Positions 7,473 to 7,990 of a stretch of 7,990 nt of DNA are shown here, one piece after another. Below the pieces are notes generated by a model. The model had not been told where the DNA came from, searched no databases, and saw only the letters and a list, made by a program, of their open reading frames with translations. This DNA comes from Collinsella sp. GTDB taxonomy: Bacteria > Actinomycetota > Coriobacteriia > Coriobacteriales > Coriobacteriaceae. The translations under genes and the position numbers were made by a program. Each line of letters starts with the position of its first letter. Position 1 is the first letter of the stretch. The stretch is taken from the NCBI GenBank assembly GCA_019414465.1, contig DXLY01000088.1, positions 1 through 7,990 of the forward strand, given 5' to 3'.

Positions 7473-7601
7473 ACGCCCTCCCGGGCGGCGGGCACGAAGT
7501 TCCCTGCTCTACAGTCCTGCGCAAGACGAAGGCCACATTAAGTGGCCTTCTTTGCGTGCGGAACTCGCGATGAACTTCGTGCCCGCCGCCCGGGAGGGTG
7601 T
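7473..7601. repeat. Long inverted repeat enclosing a terminator-like hairpin
   Basis: Bases 7476-7502 and 7572-7598 are perfect 27-bp reverse complements, beginning CCCTCCCGGGCGGCGGG on the left arm. One G-T mismatch and two more matching pairs extend the arms to 7473 and 7601. The spacer is 69 bases and contains a smaller hairpin. Weaker complementarity continues outside: CTTCTA at 7461-7466 against TAGAAG at 7613-7618. In RNA this would make a very stable cruciform-like stem just after the operon, followed by TCTCTTTATT. It may be a compound terminator, an RNA 3'-end stabiliser or a short mobile element with terminal inverted repeats; the sequence alone does not decide. Confidence 0.85.
7520..7556 (+). 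terminator. Probable Rho-independent terminator of the surface-protein operon
   Basis: GAAGGCCAC (7528-7536) pairs perfectly with GTGGCCTTC (7542-7550) around an ATTAA loop, and CGCAA 7520-7524 pairs with TTGCG 7552-7556 below it. The 3' side runs into TTCTTT, a short and imperfect U-tract. It lies 66 bases after the last stop of the operon, which fits transcription ending there. The stem is symmetric enough to work in either direction. Confidence 0.6.
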
Positions 7602-7700
7602 CTCTTTATTGATAGAAGGCCTAATAAGCTGATGATTTTATGCCTGGATGTATTCGGAGTGATCGCGTCGAAAATGTTGGTGTAAGGGTGACGCCCCAGC

Positions 7701-7722
7701 GGCCGCTTAACGAAGAGCGGCC
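7701..7722 (+). other. Hairpin in the IS leader
   Basis: GGCCGCT (7701-7707) pairs with AGCGGCC (7716-7722) around an eight-base loop. No U-tract follows, so it is not an ordinary terminator. It may hinder transcription entering the transposase from the flanking DNA or be part of the end bound by transposase. Confidence 0.45.
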
Positions 7723-7723
7723 C

Positions 7724-7773
7724 TCGTCCTAGAATCTGAAATCACCACAACAACAGGTTCTAGGAAAGGACGA
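7724..7773 (+). promoter_or_regulatory. Stem overlapping the transposase ribosome-binding site
   Basis: TCGTCC and TAGAA (7724-7734) can pair with TTCTA (7758-7762) and GGACGA (7768-7773), leaving GGAAA as a bulge. The Shine-Dalgarno-like GGAAAGGA at 7763-7770, 11 bases before ATG 7782, is therefore partly enclosed. A leader that hides the ribosome-binding site is a known way for insertion sequences to limit transposase made from read-through transcripts; that it happens here is inference. Confidence 0.4.
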
Positions 7774-7781
7774 AGACCGCT

Positions 7782-7990
7782 ATGGAAATCTTATCAGACC
7801 CGACGCCGGACATGCTCGCCATGCCCCGTTTCGACGACGGCGCCATCGACATGCAGGAGCTGCTCAGGCGCCTCGCCGAGCAGGTCGTTAACGCCGTGAT
7901 GGACGCCGAGGCCGACCAGCTGTGCGGGGGCGGGTCGAACAGCCGAAACGGCTACCGCGAGAGGTCGCTCGCCACCTGCGTCGGCACGCT
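7782..7990 (+). CDS. IS256-family transposase, N-terminal part
   Basis: The first 69 residues of a transposase that continues past the right edge. Residues MQELLRRLAEQVVNAVMDAE resemble the helical N-terminus of IS256/mutator-type transposases. The segment NSRNGYRERSLATCVGT matches the conserved NGYRER....T.VGT block at the start of their DNA-binding region. The DDE catalytic residues would lie outside the window. The frame is intact as far as it can be seen. ATG 7782 is preceded by GGAAAGGA at 7763-7770. Full-length members are usually around 400 residues, so most of the gene is missing here only because of the window limit. Confidence 0.88.
   Translation, partial: MEILSDPTPDMLAMPRFDDGAIDMQELLRRLAEQVVNAVMDAEADQLCGGGSNSRNGYRERSLATCVGT

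Larger units (their letters stand above)
7661..7990 (+). mobile_element. IS256-family insertion sequence, left part
   Basis: The transposase start at 7782 identifies the family. The proposed left end, GATCGCGTCG at 7661, is placed by resemblance to the IS256 end, which begins GAT and has GTGTAA about 20 bases in; here GTGTAA is at 7680-7685. The exact tip, the terminal inverted repeat and a target duplication cannot be confirmed because the right end is outside the window. The element sits downstream of the operon terminator and does not interrupt any gene seen here. Confidence 0.55.

Noticed and set aside
7503..7571. Phase-variable invertible promoter between the 27-bp arms
   Set aside because: No convincing -35/-10 pair is visible in the 69-bp spacer on either strand, it lies after the operon and not before it, and the spacer is short. 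Inversion is kept only as a minor possibility in the findings.
7118..7573. A 151-codon plus-strand frame overlapping the LAATG gene
   Set aside because: It is in another frame of a gene with clear signal peptide and sorting signal, and runs into the inverted repeat; no domain features.

Overview
The window looks like part of a gut actinobacterial genome of the Coriobacteriia (Collinsella or a near relative). This is an inference from the moderately high GC content, the codon choice, the combination of SipW/TasA-type secreted proteins with InlB-type B-repeats, and a class E-type (LAxTG) sorting signal. It cannot be proved from this sequence alone.

Positions 1-7454 hold one tightly packed plus-strand operon for cell-surface or extracellular-matrix proteins. 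In order: the last 18 codons of an unidentified upstream gene (1-57), ending in a TAATG overlap with the next start; a TasA/camelysin-like secreted protein (57-704); a giant 1824-residue secreted protein (708-6182) with a GLUG-like beta-helix, at least six Phe-x-Gly-Trp B-repeat modules and a C-terminal CnaB-like domain; a second, shorter TasA/camelysin-like protein (6184-6753); and a 232-residue protein (6756-7454) with a signal peptide, a TasA-like beta-sandwich and a C-terminal LAATG sorting signal, membrane segment and basic tail. Gaps between these genes are 1 to 3 bases, and each Shine-Dalgarno sequence lies inside the end of the preceding gene, so co-transcription and translational coupling are likely.

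A working model (inference): the two TasA-like subunits and the giant adhesin-like protein are exported, the LAATG protein is joined to the wall by a sortase, and together they form a surface fibre or matrix. The giant protein has no anchor of its own, so it would be held by a partner. A SipW-like signal peptidase and the operon promoter would be expected to the left of the window.

Positions 7455-7781 contain no gene. This stretch holds a perfect 27-bp inverted repeat enclosing a terminator-like hairpin, then the probable left end of an IS256-family insertion sequence with two small hairpins in its leader. The transposase starts at 7782 and runs off the right edge.
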